Below, in pieces: positions 50,292 through 59,403 of a DNA stretch of 64,000 bases. Positions within the stretch are counted from its first letter, which is position 1, and the number at the start of each line of letters is the position of its first letter. The stretch lies in assembly GCF_002119665.1 (NCBI RefSeq), contig NZ_CP021111.1:1984001-2048000 (forward strand). The letters run 5' to 3'. Under the pieces are notes generated by a model. That model was given only the letters and a program-made list of their open reading frames with translations. It was not told the DNA's origin and ran no database searches. This DNA comes from Bordetella genomosp. 13 (GTDB taxonomy: Bacteria; Pseudomonadota; Gammaproteobacteria; Burkholderiales; Burkholderiaceae_B). A program made the position numbers and the translations under genes.

Positions 50292-51586
50292 TCGCGGCCC
50301 TGCTGTTCGCGCTGTTCGTCGCACTGATGGTGATCGGCACGCCCGTGGGCGTGGCGCTGGGACTGGCCGGCACTGCCGCCATCGTGCTGTCCAACCTGGA
50401 CGTGAACTGGTTCGGCCTCTTGGCCGTGCCGCAGAACTTCTATGCCGGCTTGGCAAAGTACCCGCTGCTGGCCATCCCCATGTTCGTGCTCGTGGGATCC
50501 ATCTTCGACCGGTCGGGCGTGGCCAAGCGACTGGTGGACTTCGCCATCGCCATCGTCGGCCGCGGGCCCGGCATGCTGCCGATGGTGGCGATCATGGTCG
50601 CGATGTTCCTGGGCGGCATCTCGGGCTCCGGCCCGGCCTGCGCTGCCGCGGTGGGCGCCGTGATGATCGCTGCCATGTCGCGGGCGGGCTATCCGGGCTC
50701 GTTCTCGGCGTCCGTGGTGGCAGCCGGCGCGGCCACCGACATCCTGATTCCGCCGTCGGTCGCCTTCATCATCTATTCGGTGCTGGTGCCCGGCGCCTCG
50801 GTGCCCGCGCTGTTTGCCGCCGGCATGGTGCCCGGCATCCTGACCGGCCTGGCGCTGATCGTGCCGGCCGTCTGGCTGGCGCGCCGGCACAAGCTGGGCG
50901 CGCTGGAGTCGCACCTGCCCCGCCCGCCTTTCTGGGCCAGCCTGCGCGAGGCCTCGTGGGGGCTGGCGGCGCCGGTGCTGATCCTGGGCGGCATGCGCAT
51001 GGGCTGGTTCACGCCCACCGAGGCCGCGGTGGTGGCGGTGTTCTACGGCCTGTTCGTGGGCATGTGCGTCCATCGCACCATCAAGGTCCGCGACCTGTTC
51101 CCCATCCTGCGCGAGGCCGCCGAACTGTCGGCCGTCATCATGATGGTGGTGACGCTGGCCGGCATCTTCGCATGGGCGCTGTCCACGCTCAGCGTCATCG
51201 ATCCCATCACCCGCGCCATCGTGAACTCGGGCCTGGGCGAATGGGGCGTGCTGGCGCTGATCGTGCTGCTGCTCATGACGGTGGGCATGTTCCTGGATGG
51301 CATCTCGATCTTCCTGATCTTCGTGCCGCTGTTGATGCCCATCGCCAATGCCTACGGCTGGGACCCCGTATGGTTCGGCGTGATCCTCACGCTGAAGGTC
51401 GCGCTGGGCCAGTTCACGCCGCCGCTGGCGGTGAACCTGATGGTGTCTTGCCGCATCGCGCGCGTGCCCATGGAATCGACGGTGCGCTGGGTGGTGTGGA
51501 TGCTGGGATCGATGTTCCTGGTGCTGATCGCGGTGCTGGTGTATCCGCAGCTGGCGCTGTGGCTGCCGCACCGGCTGGGGTACTAG
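50288..51586 (+). CDS. dctM: TRAP transporter large permease, DctM-like
   Basis: A 432-residue large TRAP permease with about 12 hydrophobic segments. The family signatures GGISGSGPACAAAVG, DILIPPSVAFIIYS, GWFTPTEAAVVAVFY and GQFTPPLAVNLMV are all present, and the gene is complete. ATGA overlap with dctQ and a 65-base gap to dctP show a single operon. The substrate is set by DctP and is unknown, commonly a C4-dicarboxylate or a keto acid. Confidence 0.94.
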   Translation: MIAALLFALFVALMVIGTPVGVALGLAGTAAIVLSNLDVNWFGLLAVPQNFYAGLAKYPLLAIPMFVLVGSIFDRSGVAKRLVDFAIAIVGRGPGMLPMVAIMVAMFLGGISGSGPACAAAVGAVMIAAMSRAGYPGSFSASVVAAGAATDILIPPSVAFIIYSVLVPGASVPALFAAGMVPGILTGLALIVPAVWLARRHKLGALESHLPRPPFWASLREASWGLAAPVLILGGMRMGWFTPTEAAVVAVFYGLFVGMCVHRTIKVRDLFPILREAAELSAVIMMVVTLAGIFAWALSTLSVIDPITRAIVNSGLGEWGVLALIVLLLMTVGMFLDGISIFLIFVPLLMPIANAYGWDPVWFGVILTLKVALGQFTPPLAVNLMVSCRIARVPMESTVRWVVWMLGSMFLVLIAVLVYPQLALWLPHRLGY

Positions 51587-51651
51587 CGAAGAACGGGCAA
51601 AAGGACGGCCGGCACGAAGCCGCCGCGAAACGACGAGAGAGGAGAACGACC

Positions 51652-52680
51652 ATGAAACTGAAGCAATTGCTGGGCGCCGCGCTTTGCGCCGCGGCGGCGT
51701 TGGGCGTGATGCCCGCGCAGGCGCAGAACTACAAGTCGGAATACAAGCTGTCCATCGTGGTGGGCACCACTTTCCCGTGGGGCCAGGGCGCCGAGATCTG
51801 GTCGAACCTGGTGCGCGAGCGCACGCAGGGCCGTATCAACATCAAGGTCTATCCGGGCACGTCGCTGGTCCAGGGCGACCAGACCCGCGAGTTCACCGCG
51901 ATCCGCCAGGGCGTGATCGACATGGCGGTGGGGTCGACCATCAACTGGTCGCCGCAGGTGCGCCAGCTGAACCTGTTCTCGCTGCCCTTCCTGATGCCCG
52001 ACTACGCCGCCATCGACGCCCTGGTGCAGGGCGACGTGGGCAAGGAGATCTTCAAGCTGGTCGAGAAGGCCGGCGTGGTGCCGCTCGCCTGGGGCGAGAA
52101 CGGCTACCGGCAGCTCAGCAACTCGAAGCATGCCATCGCCAAGCCGGCCGACATGAAAGGCCTGAAGCTGCGCGTGGTAGGGTCGCCGCTGTACATCGAC
52201 ACCTTCACGGCACTGGGCGCCAATCCCACGCAGATGAGCTGGGCCGACGCGCAGCCGGCGCTGGCCAGCGGCGCGGTCGACGGCCAGGAAAACCCCCTGT
52301 CGATCTACACCGGTTCAAAGCTGTACAACGTGGGCCAGAAGTACCTGACCTTGTGGAACTACGTGGCCGACCCGCTCATCTTCGTGGTCAACCGCGAAGT
52401 GTGGAACTCGTGGACCGAAAAAGACCGCGAGATCGTCCGCCAGGCCGCGCTGGATGCCGGCAAGCAGCAGATCGTCATCGCGCGCAAGGGCGTCACGCCC
52501 CAGGACTCGTCGCTGCTGAAAGAGATCGCGGGCCACGGCGTGACCGTCACCTCGCTCGATGCCGCCCAGCATGCCGAGTTCGTGGCCGCCACCAAGCCCG
52601 TCTACGACAAGTGGAAGAAACAGATCGGCGAAGACTTGGTCAACATGGCCGAGAAGTCGATCGCCGCACGCCAGAAATAA
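51652..52680 (+). CDS. dctP: TRAP transporter substrate-binding protein, DctP-like
   Basis: A 342-residue periplasmic binding protein with a signal peptide cut after AQA24. The mature part has the TRAP pattern VKVYPGTSLVQGDQTREF-like in IKVYPGTSLVQGDQTREFT and the central LRVVGSPLYIDTFTALGANP, with the conserved Arg that binds the ligand carboxylate. GAGAGGAG precedes the ATG. It is the last gene of the operon; a strong terminator follows. The ligand is unknown. Confidence 0.93.
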   Translation: MKLKQLLGAALCAAAALGVMPAQAQNYKSEYKLSIVVGTTFPWGQGAEIWSNLVRERTQGRINIKVYPGTSLVQGDQTREFTAIRQGVIDMAVGSTINWSPQVRQLNLFSLPFLMPDYAAIDALVQGDVGKEIFKLVEKAGVVPLAWGENGYRQLSNSKHAIAKPADMKGLKLRVVGSPLYIDTFTALGANPTQMSWADAQPALASGAVDGQENPLSIYTGSKLYNVGQKYLTLWNYVADPLIFVVNREVWNSWTEKDREIVRQAALDAGKQQIVIARKGVTPQDSSLLKEIAGHGVTVTSLDAAQHAEFVAATKPVYDKWKKQIGEDLVNMAEKSIAARQK

Positions 52681-52753
52681 GCAGCAGCCCAGGGGAGATG
52701 GCGGCGCGCGGCGCTGCCCATCACGGGCATGGAACGTAGAGTCCTGCCCATCG

Positions 52754-52791
52754 GCGGGTGCCGGTCAAAAGCCGGCATCCGCTTTCTTTTT
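52754..52791 (+). terminator. Rho-independent terminator of the TRAP operon
   Basis: An 11-pair stem, GCGGGTGCCGG (52754-52764) and CCGGCATCCGC (52772-52782) with one G-T pair, closes a seven-base loop and is followed by TTTCTTTTT. It lies 74 bases past the dctP stop and is the best intrinsic terminator in the window. Confidence 0.87.
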
Positions 52792-52816
52792 GCCGCCGCG
52801 CGGGGGCGGCCTGCGT

Positions 52817-53248
52817 TCATGCACGCCTGTGCGTACTGGGCGTAATGGACGGCCTCGCCCCCGATTCCTGCGGCGGCGCCGCGCCCTCGGCGAGCATGCT
52901 GCGCAGGCGCGCGCGGCGCCGTTCCAGGTCGGCGATCTGGCGCTCCACCTCGGCCAGCCGCTTGCGCTGCACGGCGGACGTTTCGGGGCAGGCGGCCGCT
53001 CCCTCGACGAGCAGCATGCAGTCGGGGAACCCGCGGATCTCCGCCAGACTGAAGCCGGCGGCCATCAGCCGCTGGATCTGCCTCACCTGCGTGACCGCCT
53101 GGGCCGGAAACATGCGATAGCCATTGGACGCGCGCACGCTCGCCAGCAGGCCATGGCCGTCGTAGTGCCGCAGCGAACGGATACTGACGCCGGCGGCTTT
53201 GGCCAGCGCGCCTATCGACATCAGTTCGGGGGTATCGATCTTCGCCAT
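52817..53248 (-). CDS. MerR family transcriptional regulator
   Basis: A 143-residue MerR-type regulator. The N-terminal winged helix is MSIGALAKAAGVSIRSLRHY (about 10-29), and a C-terminal coiled coil with two Cys (FPDCMLLVEGAAACPET) follows; the Cys spacing is not one I can assign to a metal. It is divergent from an exported hydrolase and the gap holds a MerR-type promoter. It is likely the activator of that hydrolase and of itself. The inducer is unknown. Confidence 0.9.
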   Translation of the reverse strand: MAKIDTPELMSIGALAKAAGVSIRSLRHYDGHGLLASVRASNGYRMFPAQAVTQVRQIQRLMAAGFSLAEIRGFPDCMLLVEGAAACPETSAVQRKRLAEVERQIADLERRRARLRSMLAEGAAPPQESGARPSITPSTHRRA

Positions 53249-53272
53249 CGGGCCAGCGTAGCACGCCGACGC

Positions 53273-53303
53273 TTGACCCTCACATTGATGTGAGGGTTGA
53301 AAC
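53273..53303 (+). promoter_or_regulatory. MerR-type promoter with perfect operator
   Basis: A -35 TTGACC (53273-53278) and a -10 TGAAAC (53298-53303) are 19 bases apart, the overlong spacing typical of MerR-controlled promoters. Between them lies a perfect 22-base palindrome, ACCCTCACAT-TG-ATGTGAGGGT (53276-53297). It faces the exported hydrolase gene at 53334. Confidence 0.8.
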
Positions 53304-53333
53304 TGGCGCCTGTGTTCCTACAGGAGTTCCTCC

Positions 53334-54245
53334 ATGTCTCGTCATCTCCCTCTCTGGGTAGTCCGCCTGATCTCGCTCGTCGTCCTGGCGGCCGCCTCGG
53401 CAGCCGCGTCCGCCGCCACCATCCGCCATACCGTCACGGCGCCGGACGGCGTCACGCTGGCCGTGCAGGAATCCGGCAACCCCGACGGCCCCGCCATCGT
53501 GTTCGTGCATGGCCTGTTGGGCAGCCGCCTGAGTTGGCAGGCACAGGTGGACAGCCCGCTGCTGCAGCGCTACCGGCTGATCACCTACGACCTGCGCGGT
53601 CATGGCCAGTCCGGCATGCCCGATGATGCCGCCGCGTACACCGACGGCCGCCGCTGGGCGGACGACCTGGCCAGCGTCATCGCCGCAACCGGCGCACGCA
53701 GGCCGGTGCTGGTGGGATGGTCGCTCGGCGCGGCGGTCATCACGAACTATCTGGCTTCCCATGGCGATGGCGTCATCGCGGGCGCCGTCTATGTGGGGGG
53801 CGTGATCGAGCTGACGCCGCAACAGATTGCCGCGCAGCCCCAGGTCTATCACGATCTGGCGTCGGAAGACCTGAAGACCCACCTGGATGCGGAGCGCGCC
53901 TTCCTGGCCCTGTGCTTCGCGACCCAACCGGACGCCGTCACGTTCCAGCGGTTGCTGGCCAATGCCGCCCTGGCCTCGGCGCGAATGCAGCACGCGGTGC
54001 ATTCGATGACGGTGGACGCACCGGCCGGACTGGGCGCGCTGCGCAAGCCTCTGCTGCTGGTCTACGGAGAGCGCGACGCGCTGGTCAAGCCCGGGCCTTC
54101 CCTGGACCGCGCGCAGGCCTTGAACCCGCGCGCGCGCAGCGTCGTCTACGCACAATCCGGCCACGCGCCGTTCATGGAAGAGTCCGGGCGGTTCAATCGC
54201 GACCTGTCGGCATTCGTGGACGCGGCATCTTCTGCAGCGCCTTGA
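53334..54245 (+). CDS. exported alpha/beta hydrolase
   Basis: A 303-residue serine hydrolase with a signal peptide (residues about 1-28, cut near ASA). HGLLGS gives the oxyanion hole, Ser130 is in GWSLGA, and the His is in QSGHAPFMEE. It should act in the periplasm on an ester or lactone. It is divergent from MerR and preceded by the MerR-type promoter, so it is probably induced by a compound that MerR binds. It converges with greB, 6 bases apart. Confidence 0.9.
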   Translation: MSRHLPLWVVRLISLVVLAAASAAASAATIRHTVTAPDGVTLAVQESGNPDGPAIVFVHGLLGSRLSWQAQVDSPLLQRYRLITYDLRGHGQSGMPDDAAAYTDGRRWADDLASVIAATGARRPVLVGWSLGAAVITNYLASHGDGVIAGAVYVGGVIELTPQQIAAQPQVYHDLASEDLKTHLDAERAFLALCFATQPDAVTFQRLLANAALASARMQHAVHSMTVDAPAGLGALRKPLLLVYGERDALVKPGPSLDRAQALNPRARSVVYAQSGHAPFMEESGRFNRDLSAFVDAASSAAP

Positions 54246-54251
54246 GGCGCC

Positions 54252-54803
54252 CTAAGACGGGTAGCGAACCTCGAGGATTTCCAGTTCGTCCACCCCGCCC
54301 GGCGTGCGCAGCACCACGGTATCGCCTTCGCGCGACTTGATCAGCGCGCGCGCTACCGGCGATATCCAGCTGATGCGGCCGGCCAGCGGCTCGGCCTCGT
54401 CCACCCCGACGATGGTGACGGTGTGCTCCTCGCCCGCCTTGTCCAGATACACCACCGTGGCTCCGAAGAACACCTGGTCGCGGTTCGGCTGCAAGGCCGG
54501 GTCGACCACCTCGGCGATGTCCAGGCGCTTGGTAAGAAAGCGCATACGGCGGTCGATTTCGCGCAGGCGCTTCTTGCCGTACAGATAGTCGCCGTTCTCG
54601 GAACGGTCGCCATTCGAGGCGGCCCACGAGACCACCTGCACCACGGCCGGGCGCTCGACGTTCATCAGCTGCGTGAGCTCTTCACGCAGCCGCGCGTAGC
54701 CCTGCGGCGTCATGTAGTTGCGCGTGCCGGCCGGCAATGCCGCGGCCTCGGGGAGCTCGTCCTCGTCGTCGCGGTCGGATTCTTTGACGAAAGCCTTGTT
54801 CAT
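54252..54803 (-). CDS. greB: transcription elongation factor GreB
   Basis: GreB of 183 residues (E. coli 158). It stimulates RNA cleavage by stalled RNA polymerase. The coiled coil with the DRSENGDY-type tip (SNGDRSENGDYLYGKKRLRE) and the C-terminal FKBP-like domain (VVLRTPGGVDELEILEVRY) are clear. An acidic 25-residue N-terminal extension is present. It is convergent with the exported hydrolase gene and followed on the same strand by the PHP gene. Confidence 0.95.
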   Translation of the reverse strand: MNKAFVKESDRDDEDELPEAAALPAGTRNYMTPQGYARLREELTQLMNVERPAVVQVVSWAASNGDRSENGDYLYGKKRLREIDRRMRFLTKRLDIAEVVDPALQPNRDQVFFGATVVYLDKAGEEHTVTIVGVDEAEPLAGRISWISPVARALIKSREGDTVVLRTPGGVDELEILEVRYPS

Positions 54804-54867
54804 GGAAACAGCATATCAGTAGGCGAACAGGCCCGACCCATACCGCGGGCGGCGGCCCGGGGCGCTT

Positions 54868-55713
54868 TCAGATCCAGTCGTGCCACACCGGCTTCAGGTC
54901 CGGCGGCAACATGGGCAGCATGCCCAGGTCCGCCTTGCTTTCGTACTGGCTGTGGAAGTCGGAACCGCGCGAGGCCAGCATGCCGTAGCGGCGCGCCACC
55001 TCGGCGTACTGGCGCGCCTCGTCGGGCGTATGGCTGCCCGTGACCACCTCGATGCCCTCGCCGCCCAGTTGCAGGAACTCATCGAACAGCGCCGCGAACT
55101 GCGTGCGCGTGTACTTGTAGCGGCCTGGATGGGCGATGACGGCGCGCCCGCCGGCGCCGCGGATCCAGCCCACGGCCTCGGCCAGCGTGGCCCACTGCAT
55201 GGGCTCGTGGCCCGGGCAGTCGTCGCCCAGGTACTTGTTGAATACGGTCTGCACGTCGGGGCAGTAGCCCGCCTCGACCAGGTAACGCGCGAAGTGCGTG
55301 CGGCTGATCAGCTCGGGGTTGCCGGCAAAGGGCAGCGCGCCTTCGTAGGCGCCCGGCATGCCCATGGCCGCAAGACGCTCGCCGATGCGCTGCGCGCGTG
55401 CGGCGCGGCCCGAGCGCGTCTTGCGCAGGCCCTGCACCAGTTCGGCATTGGCGGGATCGAACTGCAGGCCCACGATATGCACCGTCTGCCTGGCCCAGGT
55501 GACCGAGATTTCGGTCCCGGTGACGAAACGCAATCCAAGCTCGCCGGCCTCACGGGCCGCCTCGGCCAGGCCGCCGACCTCATCGTGATCGGTCAGCGCC
55601 CACACGTCCACGCCGTTGGCATGCGCGCGCCTTGCCACCTCCGCCGGCGGCAAGGCGCCGTCGGACACGGTGGAATGGCAGTGCAGGTCGAAGTTGAGCA
55701 TGGCGGTTTGCAT
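54868..55713 (-). CDS. PHP-domain phosphoesterase, RNase AM (YciV) like
   Basis: A 281-residue PHP-domain protein of the YciV/TrpH type, now known in E. coli as a 5'-3' exoribonuclease (RNase AM). Metal-binding motifs are visible in DLHCHS, LTDHDE, GTEIS, IAHPGRY and GSDFHS. The start is at ATG 55713 or the ATG at 55701; neither has a clear ribosome site. It acts in the cytoplasm. It lies between greB and an alpha/beta hydrolase. Confidence 0.87.
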   Translation of the reverse strand: MQTAMLNFDLHCHSTVSDGALPPAEVARRAHANGVDVWALTDHDEVGGLAEAAREAGELGLRFVTGTEISVTWARQTVHIVGLQFDPANAELVQGLRKTRSGRAARAQRIGERLAAMGMPGAYEGALPFAGNPELISRTHFARYLVEAGYCPDVQTVFNKYLGDDCPGHEPMQWATLAEAVGWIRGAGGRAVIAHPGRYKYTRTQFAALFDEFLQLGGEGIEVVTGSHTPDEARQYAEVARRYGMLASRGSDFHSQYESKADLGMLPMLPPDLKPVWHDWI

Positions 55714-55774
55714 GCCCGTATTGTAGAGGCGTTGGGGGCCCAGGCCCGCCCTCCAGATGGCGGGGTCGTACCCC

Positions 55775-56710
55775 TCAACCCAGCAGGAAGGCGGCGACGG
55801 GATCGAGCTGCTCGCAGGTCATCAGCGTGGGCGCATGCCCCACGTCGGGAAATTCGACGGCCTGGGCGCGCGGATTGCGCGACTGCATCTCGGCCACCGT
55901 GGCGGCCGTCAGCAGATCGGATTCCGCGCCCCGCACGATGAGCACCGGGCAGTCCAGCGCGTCGTAAGCCTGCCACAGCAAACGTTCGCCGGCCTCGTAG
56001 ACCTCGGGCGTCTGGGCCGCCATCGGCGCGGCCAGTCCCAGGTCGTAGTGCTTGATCCAGCGCCCGTCGCGCTCGCGGTACACGTGGCGGGCCAGGGTCT
56101 CCCATTGCTCATCGGTATGCGAGCCGAAACTGGCCGACACTTCGCGCATGCCGCGCACCGCCTCGGCGAACGAGGCGTACTCGCGCGGTTCACCCACGTA
56201 TTCGCCGATGCGACGCAGCGCCACGGTCTCGAGGCGCGGCCCCACGTCGTTCAGGACCAGCCGATCGAAGCGGATGCCGCCATTCTCGGGCAAGGCCTGC
56301 GGATGGCCGCCGGTGTAGGCGCCCCCCGCGCGCATGGCGCGCGCCATGGCGGCAGAGCCCGACAGCGCCAGTCCGATCAGGCCGCCCATGGACGTGCCAG
56401 TCCAGAGCAGCCGGCCGGGCCGCAGCCGCGCCAGCAGCGTGACCATGTCGGACACGTACTGCGGGATCGTGTAGAAGGCCGGGTTCACCAGCCAGTCCGA
56501 CGCGCCACGCCCGACCACGTCGGGGCACACCACGCGATACCGTTCGCACAGGCGTCGTGCCAGCTCGTCGAAATCGCGGCCGGTGCGGGTAAGGCCATGC
56601 ACGCATACCAGCACGTCGCGGTTGGACGGATCGCCCCACTCCCAATAGGCCATGCGATGCAGGCCGGCAGGACTGGCGCAGGTGACGTAATCGAGGCGGG
56701 GTTGCTGCAT
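55775..56710 (-). CDS. alpha/beta hydrolase
   Basis: A 311-residue cytoplasmic alpha/beta hydrolase. HGLTRT precedes the oxyanion hole, Ser107 lies in GTSMGG, an Asp follows near the C-terminal strand and His is in VGHAPTLM. I start at ATG 56710 rather than at the longer frame to 56875. GGAG lies ten bases upstream, so translation may be modest. It is 61 bases from the PHP gene and 70 from the Bug gene. Substrate unknown. Confidence 0.88.
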   Translation of the reverse strand: MQQPRLDYVTCASPAGLHRMAYWEWGDPSNRDVLVCVHGLTRTGRDFDELARRLCERYRVVCPDVVGRGASDWLVNPAFYTIPQYVSDMVTLLARLRPGRLLWTGTSMGGLIGLALSGSAAMARAMRAGGAYTGGHPQALPENGGIRFDRLVLNDVGPRLETVALRRIGEYVGEPREYASFAEAVRGMREVSASFGSHTDEQWETLARHVYRERDGRWIKHYDLGLAAPMAAQTPEVYEAGERLLWQAYDALDCPVLIVRGAESDLLTAATVAEMQSRNPRAQAVEFPDVGHAPTLMTCEQLDPVAAFLLG

Positions 56711-56780
56711 GGTGTCGGGGCTCCGTGGACGGGTGCGCGAGGCGTCCATCTTACCCCTGCCCGCCCTAGCGGGCCGCAGC

Positions 56781-57770
56781 CTACTCGCGCAGCGTGATGT
56801 CCGCCTCGCGCACGATCTTCTCGAACCGGCCGATGTCCTGGGCGATGAAGGCCGCGACTTCGGCCGGCGCATCATAGGCCGGCTCGCCCACGGATTCGCG
56901 CAGCGTCTTGATGACGGCCGGATCCCGCAGCACCTTCGAGACTTCGGCGTTCAGCTTCTGCACGATCCGCGGATCGGTGCCCGCCGGGGCGAACAGCGCG
57001 AACCAGCTCTGCAGGCCGTAACCGGGCACGACCTCGCCGATCGCGGGCACGGTGGGCATGGTGGGGATGCGTTCGGCCGTGGTCACGCCCAGGGCGCGAA
57101 GCTGGCCTTTCTCCACGAACGATCGTACCGCTGCCGGACTGGCGTAGGTCATGGTGATGCGCTTGGCGACCACGTCGAGCACCTGCTGCGACGAACCCTT
57201 GTACGGAATGTGCTGGGCCTGCACGCCCGCCATCCTGTTGAACAGTTCGCCGGCGAGATGCTGGGCCGTGCCGACGCCGCTGGTCGCGTACGTCACCGAC
57301 TTCGGGTTGGCCCTGGCATGGTCGATCAGCCCCTTCAGGTCCTGAGCGGGCACGTCCGGATGCACGACCAGTACGTTCGGCGCCTTGACGACCAGCGCCA
57401 CCGGGCTCAGATCCTTGCGGGCGTCGTAGTTGACGGCCGGATTGACCAGCGGCGTGATCGCCACCTCGCCCGCGGTGCCCAGCAGCAGCGTATAGCCGTC
57501 GGGCTCGGCCGCGATCAAGGTGCGCACGCCCAGCGCCCCGCCCGCGCCGGGCTTGTTCTCGACCACGATGGACTGGCCCAGTGGCGCGGCCAGCCGGTGG
57601 GCCAACTCGCGGGCCGTCAGATCGACCCCTCCGCCGGCCGAAAACGGCACGATGATCCGGATGGGCCGGGACGGATAGTCCACCTGAGCCTGGACGCCCG
57701 CACAAGCCAGCGCCAGGGCCAGTCCGGCCCAGCGCATGCGAAGCATGAGTTCATATATGCAAGTCTTCAT
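56781..57770 (-). CDS. Bug family tripartite tricarboxylate transporter substrate-binding protein
   Basis: A 329-residue periplasmic binding protein of the Bug/TctC class, abundant in Bordetella and relatives. The signal peptide is cut near VQAQ, and the pattern YPSRPIRIIVPFSAGGGVD, ENKPGAGG, GTAQHLAGELFN and HIPYKGSSQ is family-typical. No TctA/TctB permease is adjacent, so it must use an unlinked one or act as a sensor ligand carrier. It follows the two hydantoinase genes in the same operon and may bind their substrate. Confidence 0.92.
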   Translation of the reverse strand: MKTCIYELMLRMRWAGLALALACAGVQAQVDYPSRPIRIIVPFSAGGGVDLTARELAHRLAAPLGQSIVVENKPGAGGALGVRTLIAAEPDGYTLLLGTAGEVAITPLVNPAVNYDARKDLSPVALVVKAPNVLVVHPDVPAQDLKGLIDHARANPKSVTYATSGVGTAQHLAGELFNRMAGVQAQHIPYKGSSQQVLDVVAKRITMTYASPAAVRSFVEKGQLRALGVTTAERIPTMPTVPAIGEVVPGYGLQSWFALFAPAGTDPRIVQKLNAEVSKVLRDPAVIKTLRESVGEPAYDAPAEVAAFIAQDIGRFEKIVREADITLRE

Positions 57771-57819
57771 TGTTTTCCCCTTGTCTGGATGTCTGTCTCC
57801 TGCCGCCCCTCTCCGGGGA

Positions 57820-59403
57820 TCAGCCCTGCGCGCCGTAGCCGCCTCCGCCCGGCGTGCAGACGCGCAGCACTTGGCCGGCACGCAGCCGGATCTCGGCCGC
57901 CGCGGAAGGCAGCCTTCGTTCCTGCGGCGTGTCCGGATCGAGGATGAAGCGGCCCAGGCCGCCATCGCCGCCATGCTCGCTGCCGGCCGCCGCCACATGC
58001 TGGCGTTCGGAAGACAGGCTCAGCACGACGTTCTCGCCCAGGATGCGGTAATCGCGCAGGATGCCCGCGCCGCCACGGTACCGCCCGGCGCCCGCGCTGT
58101 CCGCGTTGATCTCGTAGCGTTCGATGAGAAACGGATAGGCCTGTTCCAGCGCCTCGACCGGCAAGTTGGACGACCCGGACGCATGCACCCGCACCGCGTC
58201 CATGCCGTCGCGGTACGAGCGCGCGCCCATGCCGCCGGCCAGCGTCTCGTAGTTCACGAAGTACTTGCCGGTGCGCGGGTCGTCGCCGGCCAGCACGATA
58301 AGCTGGTGCGGCCCGCTGCGGGCGAGCGCCTTGCCCGGCATGGCCTGCGACAGCGCCGTGGCAATGACGTCGCCGAGCACGGCGCACGAGATCGCGCGCG
58401 CCCCGATGGCGGCCGGCGCCACCGGGCCGACGACGGTGCCTTCCGGAATCCGGACCTCGATGGTGCGGAAGTACCCGGCGTTGGCCGCGATCTCCGGGTC
58501 GAGCATGCTCTTGAGCACCGTATAGACGGTGGCGATCAGCGCCCGGTACGGGATGTTGCGCGCCGACTGCAGCTGCGGTGCCGACCCTGCGAAATCCAGC
58601 ACCAGCCGGCCGCGCCCGACGGTCAGCGCCAGCTTGATCTCGGCCGTCTCGCCCTCTTCGTTGCCGTCCAGGAAATCGCTGGACACGTATGTGCCCTCGG
58701 GCAGCTCCTGGATTGCGCGGGTGAAGCGGCGCTCGGTGAAATCGAGATAGCCGCGGATCGTATCCTGCAGTTCCTGCGTGCCGTAGCGCTCGAACAAGGC
58801 CTGCACCGAGCGGATGCCCACCGTGTTCGCGGCGATCTGCGCGCGAATGTCGCCCGAACGCTCTTCGGGCGTGCGGGTGTTCAGCAGCAGGATGTCCAGG
58901 ATGTCGCCGTTGAGCGCACCGCCCGACACCAGCCGCACGGGCGGAATGCGCAGACCTTCCTGGAAAATAGAGGTGCAGACCGCCGCCTCGGAACCGGGCA
59001 CCATGCCGCCGACGTCCGCATGGTGCGCGATGTTGGCCACGAAGGCCACGATGGCGCCCTCGTGGAACACCGGCGCGATCATGTTGATGTCCGGCAGGTG
59101 CGAGCCGCCGCCGTGATACGGGTCGTTCGCGATGAACATGTCCCCAGGCCGTATGTCGCTGCGCGACACCTTCTGCAGGATCGCGTCCACTACGCCGACC
59201 ATCGAGCCCAGGTGGATCGGCACGCGCTGCGGCAGCGCGATGATGTTGCCGTCCGCATCGAACACGGCGGTGGAGCAGTCATGGCGCTCCTTGATGTTGG
59301 GCGAGAACGCGGCGCGCGTCAGGGCCGCGCCCATCTCTTCGGTGACGCCAAGCAGGTAGCGCGCGACGACCTCGGCGCGGATCGGATCGATGGGCTTGTT
59401 CAT
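57820..59403 (-). CDS. hydantoinase B/oxoprolinase family protein
   Basis: A 527-residue HyuB-type subunit, which with HyuA hydrolyses hydantoin, N-methylhydantoin or 5-oxoproline with ATP. Features include the N-terminal ERHDCSTAVFDADGNI, NDPYHGGGSHLPDI and the C-terminal SAGAGRYRGGAGILRDYRI. Its ATG overlaps the hyuA stop by four bases. It is followed by the Bug gene after 49 bases. Whether the pair acts on N-methylhydantoin, 5-oxoproline or a different cyclic amide is open. Confidence 0.92.
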   Translation of the reverse strand: MNKPIDPIRAEVVARYLLGVTEEMGAALTRAAFSPNIKERHDCSTAVFDADGNIIALPQRVPIHLGSMVGVVDAILQKVSRSDIRPGDMFIANDPYHGGGSHLPDINMIAPVFHEGAIVAFVANIAHHADVGGMVPGSEAAVCTSIFQEGLRIPPVRLVSGGALNGDILDILLLNTRTPEERSGDIRAQIAANTVGIRSVQALFERYGTQELQDTIRGYLDFTERRFTRAIQELPEGTYVSSDFLDGNEEGETAEIKLALTVGRGRLVLDFAGSAPQLQSARNIPYRALIATVYTVLKSMLDPEIAANAGYFRTIEVRIPEGTVVGPVAPAAIGARAISCAVLGDVIATALSQAMPGKALARSGPHQLIVLAGDDPRTGKYFVNYETLAGGMGARSYRDGMDAVRVHASGSSNLPVEALEQAYPFLIERYEINADSAGAGRYRGGAGILRDYRILGENVVLSLSSERQHVAAAGSEHGGDGGLGRFILDPDTPQERRLPSAAAEIRLRAGQVLRVCTPGGGGYGAQG

